From Flaccisagitta enflata (Eukaryota > Chaetognatha > Sagittoidea > Aphragmophora): a stretch of DNA of 64,000 nucleotides. The notes under the pieces were generated by a model. It ran no database searches and had not been told where the DNA came from. It saw nothing but the letters and a program-made list of their open reading frames with translations. The translations under genes were made by a program, and so were the position numbers. Shown here in pieces: positions 54,771 to 64,000 of this stretch (positions within the stretch are counted from its first letter, which is position 1; each line of letters starts with the position of its first letter). The stretch lies in contig OZ231128.1 of assembly GCA_965153355.1 (NCBI GenBank), positions 29,946,001 to 30,010,000 on the forward strand, written 5' to 3'.

Positions 54771-55106
54771 CAGCGGCGTAGGAGAGTAAAGATTCTAAGG
54801 ACTTCAACCCTCAGTTGGTGTCCGACAAATTTAGGGTCCCAACTGAAGCTAACCAATAAATTTTGCCATATAGCTATACACATTTGTGAGTACTGTAATT
54901 TCTAAGGAACTACGGTTGATAAACACTCATTTTTCCCTTTCCTTCTTTCCTTTCTTTCTTTCTTTCACTTTTTTTTCCTTTTCTTCCATTTTTTCCCTTT
55001 CTTTCCCCTTTTTTTTTCTTTCTTCCTTTTTTCTCTTAGAAAATTTAGTGTCCCGACAACAGGGACTTCAATTGAAGTCCCTGAAGTCCCTTCTCCTACG
55101 CCGCTC
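54771..55106. mobile_element. 336-bp hAT-like MITE with 8-bp target duplication
   Basis: Copy B only. TTAGGAAA precedes (54763-54770) and follows (55107-55114); copy A has TTAGGAAA once. Inverted ends CAGCGGCGTAGGAGA and, complemented, GAGCGGCGTAGGAGA. Known: 8-bp duplications and CAG-type ends are typical of hAT transposons. Inside are CTTTCCTTTCTTTC repeats and GGGACTTCAATTGAAGTCCC, a short palindrome. No transposase. Confidence 0.88.
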
Positions 55107-55219
55107 TTAGGAAATATTGCTCATTCATAAATTGAGGAATCCCTGCAAATCTTTCCAACAATAATGATCAGGTTTAGAATCACATCACTCTTCATTCTAG
55201 GCCGAAAGCACTTTGTTAT

Positions 55220-55268
<49 letters not shown>

Positions 55269-55696
55269 AACCCCCCATTCTCAGCTTTTCTAATGCTCCA
55301 GCACTCATATGTAAATTACGGTTTTATGAGCCATGGAATGGCGGTTTAATTTAAAATGATTATATATTTTCCTCATCAACTAAAAATAACACTCCAGCCG
55401 GGAAATCACTTTCCTTCTGTTCGCTCCGTCTCATCCAGGCGCGTCTCCATTAAATCTCTTTCTCTTTATCACTCTATATCTGTCTATCTTTTCCTTGATA
55501 ACTTTCTATCTCTCTGTCTTTCTGAGATATTTCTTCATTCTCTATATCATTCTATATCTGCCTAATAGGCAGCGCCTTTCCGTCTTTCCGTCTGTAAGTC
55601 GTTGTCTTTCTATTTAAATTGCTTCCGTACAAGATCATCTACTCGTCAGTCCTCGTTAGTCTATTTGTCTGTCTAAAGACTGTCTCATTGTTAAAT

Positions 55697-55754
<58 letters not shown>

Positions 55755-55979
55755 ATTTGCGCTCGATGAGAACCGTGACTATGAAAAGAACATCTGTTAG
55801 AGACAAGGCTAAATGGAGAGAAGTGGAAAAAAGAAGATGGCGATGGTAGATAATAAAATGAGGAAAGAAAAATTCTCTTAAAGGGAAGCAGGTAAACTCT
55901 AAGCAATGGAGAACTGCCTACAGCGCTTTGCATGAATATGAATTCCACTAAAAATTGCGATATTTCGTCATCATATTCC

Positions 55980-56018
55980 ATCATCATCATCATTATCATC
56001 ATCATCATCATAATCATT

Positions 56019-56103
<85 letters not shown>

Positions 56104-56104
56104 A

Positions 56105-56137
<33 letters not shown>

Positions 56138-56200
56138 TGTTGTTGTCTTTTTCATTATCGTAATTATCATTTTAGTCATCATCATCATCATCATTATCAC

Positions 56201-56284
<84 letters not shown>

Positions 56285-56285
56285 A
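55980..56285 (+). repeat. (ATC)n microsatellite, copy B
   Basis: Long ATC tract upstream of the EGF gene. The MITE that splits this region in copy A is absent. Confidence 0.95.
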
Positions 56286-56389
56286 TATTTTTTTCACCCA
56301 TGGAGCCCGGGCGCCCGTGATTGATTTCCGATGAATTATGGCAATTTCAATTTGTTACCCCAAGCGCCAGATCTCAAGGCAGGACAGGG

Positions 56390-56397
56390 GATAAAAG
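56390..56397 (+). promoter_or_regulatory. TATA-like box, copy B
   Basis: GATAAAAG about 60 bases before the ATG at 56457, in the same position as in copy A. Weak evidence. Confidence 0.25.
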
Positions 56398-56456
56398 TCA
56401 CTGCACTGACAATGCAAAGGTTTGTTCTGCCTTCAAGAAGATACGAGGAGAGCAAA

Positions 56457-64000
<7,544 letters not shown>

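Overview
The window looks like nuclear DNA of a repeat-rich invertebrate animal. Coding exons are short and separated by GT-AG (once GC-AG) introns. The proteins are metazoan types (an Eh1-motif homeobox regulator and a secreted TSP1/EGF protein). Very long GA, GT, GAAA, CAA, GAT and TGAA microsatellites fill the introns and intergenic DNA. There are non-LTR retrotransposon pieces and many small inverted-repeat transposons. One TTAGGG-type tract is compatible with many animal phyla. I cannot name the phylum from sequence alone.

Layout: the dominant structure is a large direct duplication. Copy A runs from 1 (probably from beyond the left edge) to 25287. Copy B runs from about 41050 to 60767. 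Each copy holds, on the minus strand, the first three coding exons of a Dbx-like homeobox gene and, about 11 kb away on the plus strand, the start of a multi-EGF gene. Between the copies lie a roughly 480-bp-unit satellite (25288-29963), a 10-base assembly gap (29964-29973), pyrimidine-rich simple repeats, a LINE reverse-transcriptase ORF (31999-33426, minus) and about 7 kb with no recognisable gene. Copy B is followed by unique sequence (60768-64000) in which the EGF gene continues past the right edge.

Genes: in copy B the plus-strand gene can be followed through 15 exons with phase-consistent joins (at least 1203 codons). It encodes a signal peptide, a furin-like RRKR site, a TSP1-like module, eight EGF-like domains, a poly-Gln tract and a long charged coiled coil. 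In copy A only exons 1-8 are present. Exons 2 and 4 are ruined while 1, 3 and 5-8 stay open, so this copy is a truncated, decaying duplicate or a null allele. The Dbx-like exons 1-3 are open in both copies, but no homeobox exon is visible, including in the 11 kb downstream of copy B exon 3.

Comparing the copies gives natural empty and filled sites. Several elements with clean target-site duplications sit in one copy only: TA-flanked MITEs at 9538-10143, 15494-16086 and 45533-45948, a hAT-like MITE at 54771-55106 with an 8-bp duplication, a CCTG-flanked element at 6658-7082, a 595-bp fold-back hairpin at 48410-49004, and a 5'-truncated LINE at 50348-51577. A dispersed family with the head motif GTCGCGGACACGCGAC, a hypervariable GGTC/GTCC core and the tail GCCGTGTATCCGGCCTTG occurs about 20 times. 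The duplication may be a real tandem event or two uncollapsed haplotypes placed side by side; the gap between them makes the second explanation serious.
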